Origin: Paludifilum halophilum
GTDB lineage: Bacteria; Bacillota; Bacilli; Thermoactinomycetales; DSM-45169
NCBI RefSeq assembly: GCF_002245355.1
Contig: NZ_NOWF01000005.1
Span: forward strand, 62,001 to 126,000
DNA: 64,000 bases
Direction of reading: 5' to 3'
Each line of letters opens with the position of its first letter. Positions within the stretch are counted from its first letter, which is position 1. The notes under the pieces are model-generated. The model ran no database searches, was not told the DNA's origin, and was given only the letters and a program-made list of their open reading frames with translations. Below, in pieces: positions 19,374 to 28,439 of this stretch. A program made the translations under genes and the position numbers.

Positions 19374-20507
19374 GTGGGCAATCGAGATTACTATGAAGTG
19401 CTTGGAGTCGATCGAAACGCTTCCGCGGAGGAAATTCGCAAGGCTTACCGAAAACTGGCGCGCAAGTATCACCCCGATGTCAACCAATCACCGGATGCGG
19501 AACAGAAATTTAAAGAGGTCGCCGAGGCCTACGAAGTGCTACGAGATCCCCAGAAAAAGGCCAATTATGATCAGTTCGGTCACGCGGATCCCGGTGCCGC
19601 AGGAGCGGGAGCCGGCGGTTTTGGCGGTTTCGGTGGCGGTGCTGCCGACTTTGGATTCGGGGATATTTTCGATATGTTCTTTGGCGGCGGGCGGCGCAGC
19701 AATCCCAATGCCCCCCGCCAGGGAGCCGACTTGGAATATCGGTTGACAGTGGATTTTAAGGATGCCATTTTCGGCAAGGAAATGGACATTGTCATTCCGC
19801 GGACGGAAACCTGCGATACCTGTCAAGGGAGCGGGGCCCGACCCGGAACCCATCCGGAAACGTGTTCCAACTGTAAAGGAACCGGTCAAGCTGAAACGGT
19901 TCAAAATACTCCCTTCGGCCGTATTGTCAATAAGCGGATCTGTCAGCAGTGCGGCGGACGCGGCAAAGTGATCCGGGAGAAGTGTGCCGACTGCGGCGGA
20001 ACGGGCAGTGTGAAGAAAAGGAGAAAGATCCACATCAAGATCCCGTCAGGGATCGACGAAGGAAAACAGCTTCGGGTCTCCGGTGAAGGAGAACCCGGCA
20101 GTAACGGCGGACCGCCGGGGGATCTGTTCATTCTGGTTCAGATCAAGCCTCACGAGTTTTTCCGTCGCCACGGGGATGATATCGTTTGTGAACTGCCGAT
20201 CACCTTTGTGCAGGCGGCCCTTGGAGACGAAGTCGTTGTACCGACCTTGGACGGCCGGGCCAAGATTAAAGTTCCTGCCGGTACGCAGACCGGTGCTGAA
20301 TTCCGGCTTCGGGGCAAAGGAGTCCCCCGTCTCTACGGCCGAGGCCAAGGGGATCAGCGGGTCAAGGTCAAAGTGATCACCCCGACCCGGCTGACAGAGG
20401 AACAGAAAAAAGTGATGCGGGAATTCGGCCGAATCAGCGGCGATTACATTTCCGAGCAGCACAGCAGTTTCTTTGATAAAATGAAAAAAGCGTTTACGGG
20501 AGAATAA
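19374..20507 (+). CDS. dnaJ: Chaperone protein DnaJ (Hsp40)
   Basis: A type I J-protein (377 residues) that stimulates DnaK ATPase and delivers substrates. In order: J domain with the HPD motif in KYHPDVNQ, a Gly/Phe-rich region (about 75-115), four CxxCxGxG zinc repeats (about 145-220), and the C-terminal domains. The start is GTG 19374 after a near-perfect GGGAGGTGATCC. Confidence 0.97.
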   Translation: MGNRDYYEVLGVDRNASAEEIRKAYRKLARKYHPDVNQSPDAEQKFKEVAEAYEVLRDPQKKANYDQFGHADPGAAGAGAGGFGGFGGGAADFGFGDIFDMFFGGGRRSNPNAPRQGADLEYRLTVDFKDAIFGKEMDIVIPRTETCDTCQGSGARPGTHPETCSNCKGTGQAETVQNTPFGRIVNKRICQQCGGRGKVIREKCADCGGTGSVKKRRKIHIKIPSGIDEGKQLRVSGEGEPGSNGGPPGDLFILVQIKPHEFFRRHGDDIVCELPITFVQAALGDEVVVPTLDGRAKIKVPAGTQTGAEFRLRGKGVPRLYGRGQGDQRVKVKVITPTRLTEEQKKVMREFGRISGDYISEQHSSFFDKMKKAFTGE

Positions 20508-20511
20508 TCAT

Positions 20512-20536
20512 AACGGGCTTTGATGCCCGTTTTTTT
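20512..20536 (+). terminator. Terminator of the heat-shock operon
   Basis: AACGGGC (20512-20518), 5-nt loop, GCCCGTT (20524-20530), then further T residues. It lies 5 nt after the dnaJ stop. Confidence 0.9.
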
Positions 20537-20556
20537 GTGCGGAGGTGTGGTCGTCG

Positions 20557-21492
20557 ATGAATTGGATCGAGATACGGGTTCATACCAGCTCCGAAGCGGA
20601 GGAAGCAGTCAGTTTCCTGCTCCGGGAATCAGGAGCGACAGGGGTGGCTGTGGCTGATTCCGCCGTTTTGAACCGGGACTTCAAAACGCCCTACGGTGAA
20701 ATCATATCCCTGTCTGAAGCGGAGTTTCCGTCGGAGGGGGTGTGGATCAGCGGATACATTCCGGAATCCTCCTTTAGTCAGTCCTCGGTAGATCACATTC
20801 GGAAGGCGACAGCGGAATTGGGAAACTACGGTCTTGATCCGGGGCCTGCGGAAGTAAGGGTGAGAAAGGTTTCCGAGGAATCCTGGTCACGCGCTTGGAA
20901 AGCCTATTACAAACCGGTACGCATCAGCGAAAAACTGACCGTAAAACCCCGGTGGGAGCCTTATCAGCCGGTTGGTGCCGGGGAGCGGGTGATCGAGTTG
21001 GACCCGGGAATGGCCTTCGGTACGGGCACCCACCCGACGACGCGACTGAGCATGAAACTGATGGAGCGGTGGATGCCTTCGGAGGGAAGAGTGATCGATG
21101 TCGGTTGTGGTAGCGGCATTTTGGCCATTGCGGCGGCCAAACTGGGAGCAAAAGGGGTGCTGGCAGTCGATCTGGATCCCGTTGCCGTGGACCATGCCGC
21201 AGAAAATGTTCGGATGAACGGGGTGGAAACACAGGTTCATGTACGGAGAGGGGATTTGCTTCAGGAAGTGGAAACCCCTTGCGATCTTGTCGTTTCCAAC
21301 ATTTTGGCGGAAATCATCCTTCGCTTGACCGGCGATCTACCCAGGGTGCTTAAACCCGGCGGTATCTTTATCGCGTCGGGGATCATCTCCGATAAAGAAT
21401 CCCTAGTGGAAAAAGCCTTGGTGGAAATGGGATGGGACGTGATGGAAAGGATTCAGGAAAAGGATTGGGTGGCATTGGCCATAAGAGCGTGA
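20557..21492 (+). CDS. prmA: Ribosomal protein L11 methyltransferase
   Basis: A SAM-dependent methyltransferase that modifies L11. It has an N-terminal L11-binding domain, the family motif MAFGTGTHPTTRLS, and the SAM motif VIDVGCGSGILAIAAAKLGA. ATG 20557 lies about 10 nt after GGAGGTG; the GTG at 20545 lies inside that ribosome site. Length is 311 residues. It starts the operon prmA-rsmE-mtaB. Confidence 0.94.
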   Translation: MNWIEIRVHTSSEAEEAVSFLLRESGATGVAVADSAVLNRDFKTPYGEIISLSEAEFPSEGVWISGYIPESSFSQSSVDHIRKATAELGNYGLDPGPAEVRVRKVSEESWSRAWKAYYKPVRISEKLTVKPRWEPYQPVGAGERVIELDPGMAFGTGTHPTTRLSMKLMERWMPSEGRVIDVGCGSGILAIAAAKLGAKGVLAVDLDPVAVDHAAENVRMNGVETQVHVRRGDLLQEVETPCDLVVSNILAEIILRLTGDLPRVLKPGGIFIASGIISDKESLVEKALVEMGWDVMERIQEKDWVALAIRA

Positions 21493-21513
21493 TAAAATAG
21501 TAGGAGTGGACAA

Positions 21514-22260
21514 ATGCAACGTTATTTTATCAACCCGGATCAAGTTTCCGACGGGCAAATCGAGATCTACGGAGACGATATACATCACGTGAAAAACGTC
21601 ATGCGGCTGTCCGCTGGCGATTGCATCATTTGTTGCGACGGGGAAGGAATCGATTACCGGGTCCGGATCCAACAGGTGGAGGACCACCGAATCCTCTGTC
21701 GGATAGAGGAGCGATTCCTTTCCGAAGGCGAGCCGAAGCTCCGCATCACTGTTGCCCAGTCCTTACCCAAGAGGGAAAAGATGGAGTGGGTGATTCAGAA
21801 AGGAACTGAACTCGGAGCTGACCGCTTTCAACCGTTCACCTCCGCTCGGACGGTGGTTAAACTGGATGGGAAAAAGGCTTCCAAGCGGCGGGAACGTTGG
21901 CGGCGAATCGCCAAGGAGGCGGCTGAGCAAGCCCATCGGGGCCGGATTCCCGTCGTAGAGCCCCTCCTCGACTGGAACGGATTGCTGCAAAGCTTTACCG
22001 CCTATGACCGCGTTTTTTTCGCTTACGAAAAAGGCGGTCATCCGTTGAAGGAAGTCGCTAAATTCCCTTCTGACGCGTCCCTTCTGCTCGTCATCGGCCC
22101 GGAGGGCGGTTTTCCGGAGAGTGAAGCGGAAGAGGCGAAGGCGGCGGGGGCGGTCTCCATCCATCTGGGACCGAGGATTTTGCGGGCGGAGACGGCTCCT
22201 TTGGCCCTGTTGGCTTGTCTGTTGTATTCGAACGGAGAGATGGGAGGTGAGCCACTGTGA
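21514..22260 (+). CDS. rsmE: 16S rRNA (uracil-1498-N3)-methyltransferase
   Basis: A SPOUT-fold methyltransferase (248 residues) that modifies U1498 of 16S rRNA. It has the N-terminal PUA-like region with DIHHVKNVMRL, and the knot motif VIGPEGGFPESE followed by LGPRILRAETAPL. A 4-nt overlap with mtaB (GTGA) indicates coupling. Confidence 0.95.
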   Translation: MQRYFINPDQVSDGQIEIYGDDIHHVKNVMRLSAGDCIICCDGEGIDYRVRIQQVEDHRILCRIEERFLSEGEPKLRITVAQSLPKREKMEWVIQKGTELGADRFQPFTSARTVVKLDGKKASKRRERWRRIAKEAAEQAHRGRIPVVEPLLDWNGLLQSFTAYDRVFFAYEKGGHPLKEVAKFPSDASLLLVIGPEGGFPESEAEEAKAAGAVSIHLGPRILRAETAPLALLACLLYSNGEMGGEPL

Positions 22261-23600
22261 GTACGGTGGCATTCCACACTTTGGGATGTAAAGTGAATGC
22301 CTATGAAACAGAAGCCATCTGGCAGCTGTTTCAAAAGCGCGGTTACCATAAAGTTAACTTTGATCAAAATGCCGATGTCTATGTGATCAACACCTGTACG
22401 GTGACCAACACGGGAGACCGGAAAAGTCGCCAGATGATCCGGCGGGCGATCCGCCGGAACCCTGATGCCGTCATTGCGGTGACTGGTTGCTATGCCCAGA
22501 CGTCTCCCGGGGAGATCATGCAAATCCCGGGTGTCGATGTCGTGGTCGGAACGCAGGGCCGGGAGAAGCTTCCGGATTATATTGAGGAGTACCGGCGCAC
22601 CCGGGAGCCGGTCAATGCGGTGAAAAGCATCATGAAAACCCGGGAATTCGAAGATTTGGACGTCCCGGCCTTCTCTGAGCGAACCCGGGCTTCTTTGAAG
22701 ATCCAGGAAGGATGCAATAACTTTTGTACCTTCTGTATCATTCCCTGGGCCCGGGGTCTCCTGCGCAGCCGGAAGCCGGAGAGCGTACTCCATCAGGCAC
22801 GCCAGCTGGTGGCCGCCGGCTACAAGGAGATCGTCCTCACCGGGATTCATACCGGCGGTTACGGAGAGGACATGGAGGACTACAAACTGTCCGATCTGCT
22901 GTGGGATCTGGATCGGGTCGAGGGGCTCCAGCGGATCCGTATCAGCTCCATCGAAGCCAGTCAGATCGACGATCGGGTGATCGAGGTGCTGAACCGTTCC
23001 AACAAAATGTGCCGTCATCTTCATATCCCCCTTCAGGCCGGGGATGATGCGGTGCTGAAACGGATGAAGCGCCGCTATACCGTAGACGAGTATCGCCGGA
23101 AAATTGAGCATATCCATCAGGCAATGCCCGACGTAGCGATTACCACCGATGTGATCGTCGGTTTTCCCGGCGAGACAGAGGAAATGTTTGAGAACGGTTA
23201 TCGCTTCATCGAAGAGTTGAAATTCTCGGAGCTCCATGTATTCCCTTATTCCAAACGAACCGGTACGCCCGCCGCTCGAATGGACGATCAGGTGGATTCG
23301 GAAGTCAAACAGGAACGGGTCCAACGACTCATCGATCTGTCCAACCGTCTTTCTCTGGATTACTCGTCCAGATTCGTCGGTGAGGTATTGGATGTCATCC
23401 CGGAAAGTCCATATAAAGAGGCTTCCGGAAGCGGGTTTTACATGGGCCACTCCGATAATTATCTGCAACTGGTCTTCCCGGGTAACGAGGACTTGGTGGG
23501 TAAAGTTTGCCGCGTCCGCCTGGATGAACCCGGTTCCGAGTACTGCAAGGGGTCCTTTGTCCGCGTGATGGATGACCTCCACTCCTCTCGGGCCGTTTGA
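22257..23600 (+). CDS. mtaB: tRNA t6A37 methylthiotransferase MtaB
   Basis: A radical SAM methylthiotransferase that converts t6A to ms2t6A at position 37 of tRNAs reading ANN codons. The protein (447 residues) has the N-terminal MTTase domain with TLGCKVNAYE, the radical SAM cysteines in CNNFCTFC, and a C-terminal TRAM domain. The start is GTG 22257, overlapping the rsmE stop. It is followed by a strong terminator. Confidence 0.95.
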   Translation: MSTVAFHTLGCKVNAYETEAIWQLFQKRGYHKVNFDQNADVYVINTCTVTNTGDRKSRQMIRRAIRRNPDAVIAVTGCYAQTSPGEIMQIPGVDVVVGTQGREKLPDYIEEYRRTREPVNAVKSIMKTREFEDLDVPAFSERTRASLKIQEGCNNFCTFCIIPWARGLLRSRKPESVLHQARQLVAAGYKEIVLTGIHTGGYGEDMEDYKLSDLLWDLDRVEGLQRIRISSIEASQIDDRVIEVLNRSNKMCRHLHIPLQAGDDAVLKRMKRRYTVDEYRRKIEHIHQAMPDVAITTDVIVGFPGETEEMFENGYRFIEELKFSELHVFPYSKRTGTPAARMDDQVDSEVKQERVQRLIDLSNRLSLDYSSRFVGEVLDVIPESPYKEASGSGFYMGHSDNYLQLVFPGNEDLVGKVCRVRLDEPGSEYCKGSFVRVMDDLHSSRAV

Positions 23601-23616
23601 CGGGAGGAAAGCGATG

Positions 23617-23653
23617 GATACCCCCGCGTTCCACGGGAGCGCGGGGGTATTTG
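23617..23653 (+). terminator. Terminator of prmA-rsmE-mtaB
   Basis: ATACCCCCGCG and CGCGGGGGTAT around a short loop, then TTTG. Strong stem, short T-run. Confidence 0.8.
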
Positions 23654-23809
23654 TGTGAGGGCTCATGAAGTCCCGGTGTTTCGTAAGCAAAGAGTCTTGT
23701 CATCCATCCGGCAAATCGTTCACAATGGAGAAGCATCTATTGAGGGAAGGGTTTTACAGCCCCAGGAAACTCTTGGCCGGGAAACAACCGCAGAATGGAG
23801 GGATCAGCG

Positions 23810-24316
23810 ATGAGTGCTTCCCGTGATGATTGGGAATCCGCATTGGACGAGATCGACTGGAGTGAAATTCTAGAAGAGGTTGACGGAGAATTGTTGGAGA
23901 ATTTGGCTACTGAGTTGAAATTTCCGGCATATGAACAACTGAAACAGGCCGCTGAATCCCTGGGGGAAGGGTATTTTCTGATTCATCTGGCTGACGGGAG
24001 ATGGGCGTTTTGGAACGAAGGCAACTATGTACAGGAAGATGTTCGCTACTTTGAAACTGGACAGCACTTTTTTCATTTTGTTGTCGAAGAATTTAATTTT
24101 GACGAGGAGCAATTGCAGGCACTTCTTCAAATTGTAGAGGCGGCTCCTCAAATGAAGGAATGCAGCTATTGCGGATTCCATTTCGATCCGGAAGATTCTG
24201 CCCGCAAAGAGCTGGGCATCGAGGGAATCTATCTGGATGAGGAAAGGAAAGAGGTTGAATTTTGTTCTCCGCAGTGTGCTGTCGAAGCGGCGGTGGAGGA
24301 GATGAGGGACGGGTGA
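23810..24316 (+). CDS. Hypothetical acidic protein with C-terminal Cys pairs
   Basis: A 168-residue protein I do not recognise. It is acidic and rich in Glu/Asp and aromatic residues, with no signal peptide or membrane segment. The C-terminal 50 residues contain CSYC and, about 34 residues later, CSPQC: two cysteine pairs that could bind zinc. ATG 23810 lies 7 nt after GGAGG. It stands alone between mtaB (terminator upstream) and the Nudix-DeoC gene. Confidence 0.7.
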   Translation: MSASRDDWESALDEIDWSEILEEVDGELLENLATELKFPAYEQLKQAAESLGEGYFLIHLADGRWAFWNEGNYVQEDVRYFETGQHFFHFVVEEFNFDEEQLQALLQIVEAAPQMKECSYCGFHFDPEDSARKELGIEGIYLDEERKEVEFCSPQCAVEAAVEEMRDG

Positions 24317-24445
24317 CCGGGTGATCGCAGTCATCCGGGCGAGGATCATTTTTCTCCTCCCGGATAACGGTTGTGATATGCTTGACTCAATCCGCTGTCG
24401 TTTCGGTCTATAGACCTGTGACGGCATGAAAGGAGTGCTGCTTCC

Positions 24446-25582
24446 GTGAAAGAAGTTTCTGCGGGAGGCGTTGTTTATCGCCGCCGGGAAGGATCCGTGG
24501 AGATCCTTCTGATCGAAGATCGGTATTCCCGCTGGACACTGCCCAAGGGAAAAAAAGAACCTGATGAAACGATTAAAGAAACCGCATTAAGGGAAATCCT
24601 GGAGGAAACGGGCGTCCGGGGACGAGTGGAAAGCCCCTTGGAGACGATCCAATACACATACTTTGATCCCGACCGTAAAGATGTATTTAAAACAGTTCAC
24701 TACTTTTTGGTTCGGGCGGAATCGGATGAGGTGACCCCTCAATGGGCGGAAATCACCTCGGCTGATTGGTTTCCCTTCCGGGAAGCTTGGAAGCTGCAAT
24801 GCCGGGAAGGTTATGATAACAATCGAAGTGTATTGGACAACGCTTACCGGAGACTGGGGTTATCCGTGGAGGATTCGGATTCGATACCGTCGCAGGAAGG
24901 AGTATTCTCTATGAACCATGCATCGTTAGCATCCATGATTGACCATACGTTATTAAAGCCGGGGACGACTTCGGAGCAGATTGACAAGCTGTGTCGGGAG
25001 GCGGTGGAACACCGGTTCGCCGCTGTTTGTATCAACCCTGACTGGGTGGCCCGTGCGGCGGAACGATTGAAGGGAACCGGCGTGAAAGTGGCCACGGTTG
25101 TCGGTTTCCCCCTGGGAGCGACGACCCGTGAAGTGAAAGCCTTCGAAACGCGCCAGGCCATTCAAAACGGAGCCAGCGAGATCGATATGGTGATGAATAT
25201 TGATGCCCTCAAATCCGGCGATCTGGATTATTTTCGACAAGATATCGAAGAAGTAGTCCAAGCCGCGGAGAAAGCGCCAGTCAAAGTCATTTTGGAGACG
25301 GGGCTTCTGAATCAGGAGGAAATCCGTGTGGCTTCGGAGAAGGCAAAAGCGGCGGGAGCCCATTTTGTCAAAACCTCTACGGGATTCGGTCAAGGAGGGG
25401 CCACGGAGGAAGCGGTCAGGCTGATGCGGGAAACAGTCGGCCCTGACATGGGTGTGAAAGCTTCCGGAGGGATTCGCGACCGGGAAACAGCCGACAAAAT
25501 GGTGGCCGCCGGCGCCAACCGTATAGGCGCCAGCGCCAGTGTGGCCATTGTCACCGGCGGGAAAGGGACCGGCTCTTACTGA
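24446..25582 (+). CDS. deoC: Nudix hydrolase fused to deoxyribose-phosphate aldolase (DeoC)
   Basis: One uninterrupted 378-residue frame. Residues about 1-140 are a Nudix hydrolase with an exact Nudix box: GKKEPDE, then RE, then LEETGV. Residues 156-378 are a complete DeoC, which cleaves deoxyribose 5-phosphate to glyceraldehyde 3-phosphate and acetaldehyde; the Schiff-base lysine is in FVKTSTGF and the phosphate site in [11 protein letters not shown] 24446 follows AAAGGAG. An internal AAGGAG sits 8 nt before ATG 24911, exactly where free DeoC ([18 protein letters not shown]) would begin. The locus may therefore make both a fusion and a separate DeoC. The 3' end overlaps the convergent transporter gene by 32 nt. 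Confidence 0.9.
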   Translation: MKEVSAGGVVYRRREGSVEILLIEDRYSRWTLPKGKKEPDETIKETALREILEETGVRGRVESPLETIQYTYFDPDRKDVFKTVHYFLVRAESDEVTPQWAEITSADWFPFREAWKLQCREGYDNNRSVLDNAYRRLGLSVEDSDSIPSQEGVFSMNHASLASMIDHTLLKPGTTSEQIDKLCREAVEHRFAAVCINPDWVARAAERLKGTGVKVATVVGFPLGATTREVKAFETRQAIQNGASEIDMVMNIDALKSGDLDYFRQDIEEVVQAAEKAPVKVILETGLLNQEEIRVASEKAKAAGAHFVKTSTGFGQGGATEEAVRLMRETVGPDMGVKASGGIRDRETADKMVAAGANRIGASASVAIVTGGKGTGSY

Positions 25583-26537
25583 AGGATTGGTTTTTCCATG
25601 ACCAAGACAGGGTTTCATCGGGAAGGATCCGGGTGACAAAGTTGGCAAAGACACCGGCAACGGGAAGGACGAGCAGGGAACAGATGACGTTGTAAAGGAC
25701 CTGGATATGGGCGATCTGTGTCGCCGGATAGGGAGAAAGGTATCCCACCACTTCGGCCATAGCGCCGACGAGGGGAACAAATAGAAGGATTCCTCCGGCG
25801 TTGAGAAGAAGGTGGGCCATTGCCACCTGTTTACCGGCCCGACTGGTTCCGATCGAAGCCAGAAACCCCGTGATACAGGTGCCGACGTTACTTCCCAGAA
25901 CGACGGCGACAGCGAAGGGGAGGGGGATGATCCCCGATGCGAAAAAACCCATCGTGATGGCGATGACGGCACCGCTGCTCTGAACGAGGGCGGTAATAAC
26001 CGCTCCTGCAACGATACCCGCCAGCACGTGGTTCCCCGTTCCCTCAAGCATCCAAGTGATCCATCCCCGTGTTTTGAGAGGTTGTGCGATCCACTGCATG
26101 GCTTCCATTCCGAGAAAGATACATCCGAATCCGCCGATCACCAGCCCCAGGCGGGAAATTCTTTTCCAGGGAAGGAGATAAAGGGCTCCTCCCGCCAGAA
26201 TGAGGGGGACTGCGAAATCCTCCACTTTTAAAGCGAGAATTTCAGTAGTGACGGTGGTCCCGATATTGCTTCCCAGGATAATCCCTACGGTTTGGGCGAA
26301 AGTGAGGAGTTCGGCGTTAACAAAACCGATGGTTAAAACCGTAACGGCGCTACTGCTCTGAAGGAAGGCGGTGACGATCAGGCCTGTCCAAAAACCGCGA
26401 ACGGGAGTTCGTGTAAACCGGAGCAAAACCGTTTGCAGTCGATGGGCGGCCAAGGATTCCAGCCCATACCGCAGCAGTTGCATCCCGAACAAAAATATGG
26501 CCAATCCCGTTGCAAAGGGAATTACGATTTCTTTCAC
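25551..26537 (-). CDS. Na/Pi cotransporter family protein (YqeW-like)
   Basis: An integral membrane protein (328 residues) of the Na/Pi-cotransporter II family. Two inverted-topology halves each carry a QSS signature: [11 protein letters not shown] and [11 protein letters not shown], followed by GSNIGTT and GSNVGTC. About eight or nine hydrophobic segments are visible. The ion or phosphate substrate is inferred from the family only. The B. subtilis homologue yqeW lies at the same place between mtaB and rpsU. The C-terminal Ser/Arg tail is encoded by the stretch shared with deoC. Confidence 0.88.
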   Translation of the reverse strand: MKEIVIPFATGLAIFLFGMQLLRYGLESLAAHRLQTVLLRFTRTPVRGFWTGLIVTAFLQSSSAVTVLTIGFVNAELLTFAQTVGIILGSNIGTTVTTEILALKVEDFAVPLILAGGALYLLPWKRISRLGLVIGGFGCIFLGMEAMQWIAQPLKTRGWITWMLEGTGNHVLAGIVAGAVITALVQSSGAVIAITMGFFASGIIPLPFAVAVVLGSNVGTCITGFLASIGTSRAGKQVAMAHLLLNAGGILLFVPLVGAMAEVVGYLSPYPATQIAHIQVLYNVICSLLVLPVAGVFANFVTRILPDETLSWSWKNQSFSKSRSLSRR

Positions 26538-26607
26538 CTGTCACGCCTCCTTCGCCTATTTCCATCTATATGGCGGAGAGGGGACAGGCATGACGGAGAA
26601 AGGGAAA

Positions 26608-26642
26608 CAAAAAGCCCCCGCCGCATTGTGAGGGGCCTTTAG
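26608..26642 (-). terminator. Terminator after the small proline-rich gene
   Basis: AAAGCCCC (26611-26618) pairs with GGGGCCTTT (26632-26640) with one bulge; on the minus strand it is followed by TTTTTG. It begins 2 nt after the minus-strand stop at 26644. Confidence 0.65.
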
Positions 26643-26643
26643 C

Positions 26644-26949
26644 CTAATCCCTGTCGATTTTACGGGGCATGAACGGCGGAGGATCCAATTCCCAATCCGG
26701 TTCATAGGGGCCCTTCCAATCCCGGTGTCGCTTCCCTTCCGAGCGTTCGGAAACGGGCTCGGGGGACCCGAAAACGGCCCAGGGCGGGGGCGGCCCCTCT
26801 GGACGCTCCTCCCGGTCGGGACGGGGTTCCGGAGAGAAATCGGGTTCCGGCGGCGGAAGTCCTTCTTCCTGTGCGCGGGCCAGTTCTTCGCGGATGATCC
26901 GCCGGACGATCCGGCGAAGCTGACCGTCGGTGTTCTTTGGTTTCGGCAA
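26644..26949 (-). CDS. Hypothetical small proline/glutamate-rich protein
   Basis: A 101-residue frame. The first 30 residues form a basic, helical stretch (RRIVRRIIREELARAQ) and the remainder is rich in Pro, Glu, Arg and Trp without a recognisable domain. It begins with TTG, 10 nt after AGGAG, and ends directly at a minus-strand terminator. These two signals are the main reason to believe it. No family is recognised. Confidence 0.5.
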   Translation of the reverse strand: MPKPKNTDGQLRRIVRRIIREELARAQEEGLPPPEPDFSPEPRPDREERPEGPPPPWAVFGSPEPVSERSEGKRHRDWKGPYEPDWELDPPPFMPRKIDRD

Positions 26950-27105
26950 GTGGGGGTCACTCCTTTAGCGAAATCGCTGTTGGTGGGCATTTGTGATGTA
27001 TCTTATGCGTCCCGATCGAATGGTGTGAACCGGTCCTAAAATGGTCAGATGCACAAAAATACGGATTTTGTGTTGGATTTCAACCTGAAAAGTGGGTGAT
27101 GAAAG

Positions 27106-27450
27106 ATGGCCGATTGCATTTTTTGCGGAATCGTGGACGGAACCATCCCTTCTGAAAAATTGTACGAAGATGAAATGGTTGTGGCCTTTCGGGACATTCA
27201 TGCTCAGGCTCCGGTGCATGTCCTGGTGATTCCCAAAGAACACATCCCTTCCATTCAAGAAGTGGAAGAAGAGAGCGGAGAGTTGCTTGCCCGCATCTTT
27301 TCGACGATCAACCGTTTGGCGAAGGAACACGGCTTGGCCGACCGGGGTTATCGGATCGTTAACAACTGCGGAGAAGAGGGGGGGCAAACGGTGCACCATG
27401 TGCACTTTCACCTGTTGGGCGGCCGCTCCCTCACCTGGCCTCCCGGTTGA
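27106..27450 (+). CDS. HIT-family nucleotide-binding protein (Hint type)
   Basis: A histidine-triad nucleotide hydrolase (114 residues). N-terminal CIFCGIVDG, the central HVLVIPKEHI, and the catalytic triad HHVHFH followed by LLGGR are all present. Proteins of this type hydrolyse AMP-linked phosphoramidates; the cellular substrate is unknown. ATG 27106 is preceded by GAAAG. In B. subtilis region comparisons a HIT gene is not part of this block, so it is a lineage-specific neighbour. Confidence 0.93.
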   Translation: MADCIFCGIVDGTIPSEKLYEDEMVVAFRDIHAQAPVHVLVIPKEHIPSIQEVEEESGELLARIFSTINRLAKEHGLADRGYRIVNNCGEEGGQTVHHVHFHLLGGRSLTWPPG

Positions 27451-27460
27451 TTGAAGGGTT

Positions 27461-27490
27461 TTGACATATCTTTTTTGTATATTGTATAAT
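27461..27490 (+). promoter_or_regulatory. Strong SigA promoter upstream of rpsU
   Basis: A consensus TTGACA (27461-27466), 18-nt spacer, consensus TATAAT (27485-27490). Transcription would start near 27497, giving a leader of about 200 nt before rpsU. Confidence 0.88.
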
Positions 27491-27496
27491 GTTCGT

Positions 27497-27696
27497 TGAG
27501 TTTGTTTTTGTCCCCCGGTTGTAATAGTATGCCGATCTGCATCAATCGGGGTGGAGAAAAGCAAAAGAGGTGCAGGTGCGTCTCGTCCCTCTCCATGGGA
27601 CAGAACCGTTTGCTTGCATCACAAGCCCCGGGGATCTCAGGATCCCGGCGGTTTCAGCCCGGGCGGTTCAATGGCCCGCGGAGGGGGGGATAAAAC
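27497..27696 (+). other. Long GC-rich leader of rpsU
   Basis: About 200 untranslated bases between a consensus promoter and rpsU. Small hairpins are visible: GTCCC/GGGAC near 27585-27603 and GGGATC/GATCCC near 27635-27655. I do not recognise a known riboswitch or ribosomal-protein leader. It may allow autoregulation by S21, which is inference. Confidence 0.4.
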
Positions 27697-27867
27697 ATGG
27701 CGGAAATTCATGTTCGTAAAAACGAAACATTGGATAAAGCACTGCGTCGCTTCAAGAAATCCATCGCTAAGGATGGGACGCTGAGGGAAGTGAAAAAGCG
27801 TAAACACTATGAAAAGCCCAGTGTCCGGCGGAAAAAGAAGTCTGATGCGGCACGCAAGCGGAGATAG
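27697..27867 (+). CDS. rpsU: 30S ribosomal protein S21
   Basis: Encodes 56 residues beginning [20 protein letters not shown] and ending with a basic tail [10 protein letters not shown], which is diagnostic of S21. It follows GGAGGGGGG at the end of a long leader. yqeY starts 16 nt downstream, the conserved rpsU-yqeY arrangement of Firmicutes. Confidence 0.97.
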   Translation: MAEIHVRKNETLDKALRRFKKSIAKDGTLREVKKRKHYEKPSVRRKKKSDAARKRR

Positions 27868-27883
27868 TGAGGTGGCGTTCCCA

Positions 27884-28327
27884 GTGACCTTGATGGAGCG
27901 GTTGAATAGCGATATGAAGACCGCAATGAAAAATAAAGATAAAACGAAACTTTCCGTCATACGGATGGTACGCTCCTCGTTAAAAAATGAGGAAATCAAG
28001 CTGAATCGTCCTCTCACCGAGGAGGATGCTCTAAATGTCATATCCAGGGAGCTCAAGCAACAAAAGGATTCTCTGAATGAATTTGAACAGGCGGATCGTA
28101 AGGATCTGGCCGAAAAAGCCCGTGCCGATATCGCCGTCCTGCAGGAGTATCTCCCGGAACCCCTTACCGAAGAGGAGGTTCGGGGAATCGTTCGGGAGGC
28201 GATTCAGGAGTCCGGCGCTACCTCCAAAGCGGATATGGGTCAAGTGATGAAAATCGTGATCCCCCGCGTCAAAGGGCGGGCTGACGGCAAGATGGTGAAC
28301 CGTTTGGTTCAGGAAGCTTTGCAGTGA
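27884..28327 (+). CDS. yqeY: YqeY / GatB-domain protein
   Basis: A 147-residue protein of the GatB/YqeY family, which shares the tRNA-binding tail domain of the amidotransferase GatB. GTG 27884 lies 8 nt after GAGGTGG and gives MTLMERLNSDMKTAMKNKDK, aligning with B. subtilis YqeY; the longer frame overlaps rpsU and is rejected. The end has the typical GRADGKMVNRLVQEAL. The role is unproven. Confidence 0.93.
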   Translation: MTLMERLNSDMKTAMKNKDKTKLSVIRMVRSSLKNEEIKLNRPLTEEDALNVISRELKQQKDSLNEFEQADRKDLAEKARADIAVLQEYLPEPLTEEEVRGIVREAIQESGATSKADMGQVMKIVIPRVKGRADGKMVNRLVQEALQ

Positions 28328-28335
28328 CCCAAAGG

Positions 28336-28365
28336 AACACAGCGTTTTATGCGCTGTGTTTTTTC
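28336..28365 (+). terminator. Terminator of rpsU-yqeY
   Basis: AACACAGCG (28336-28344) pairs with CGCTGTGTT (28352-28360), then TTTTC. Confidence 0.92.
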
Positions 28366-28439
28366 AGCTTTTATTGAAAAAAATAGATGACTGAAGTGAA
28401 ACCTTTTTAACGTATGAATCTCAAGGGAGTGAAGCCGAG

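Noticed and set aside
22038-23690. Long minus-strand ORF (550 codons) opposite rsmE/mtaB
   Set aside because: Antisense to two clearly real genes and without recognisable domains.
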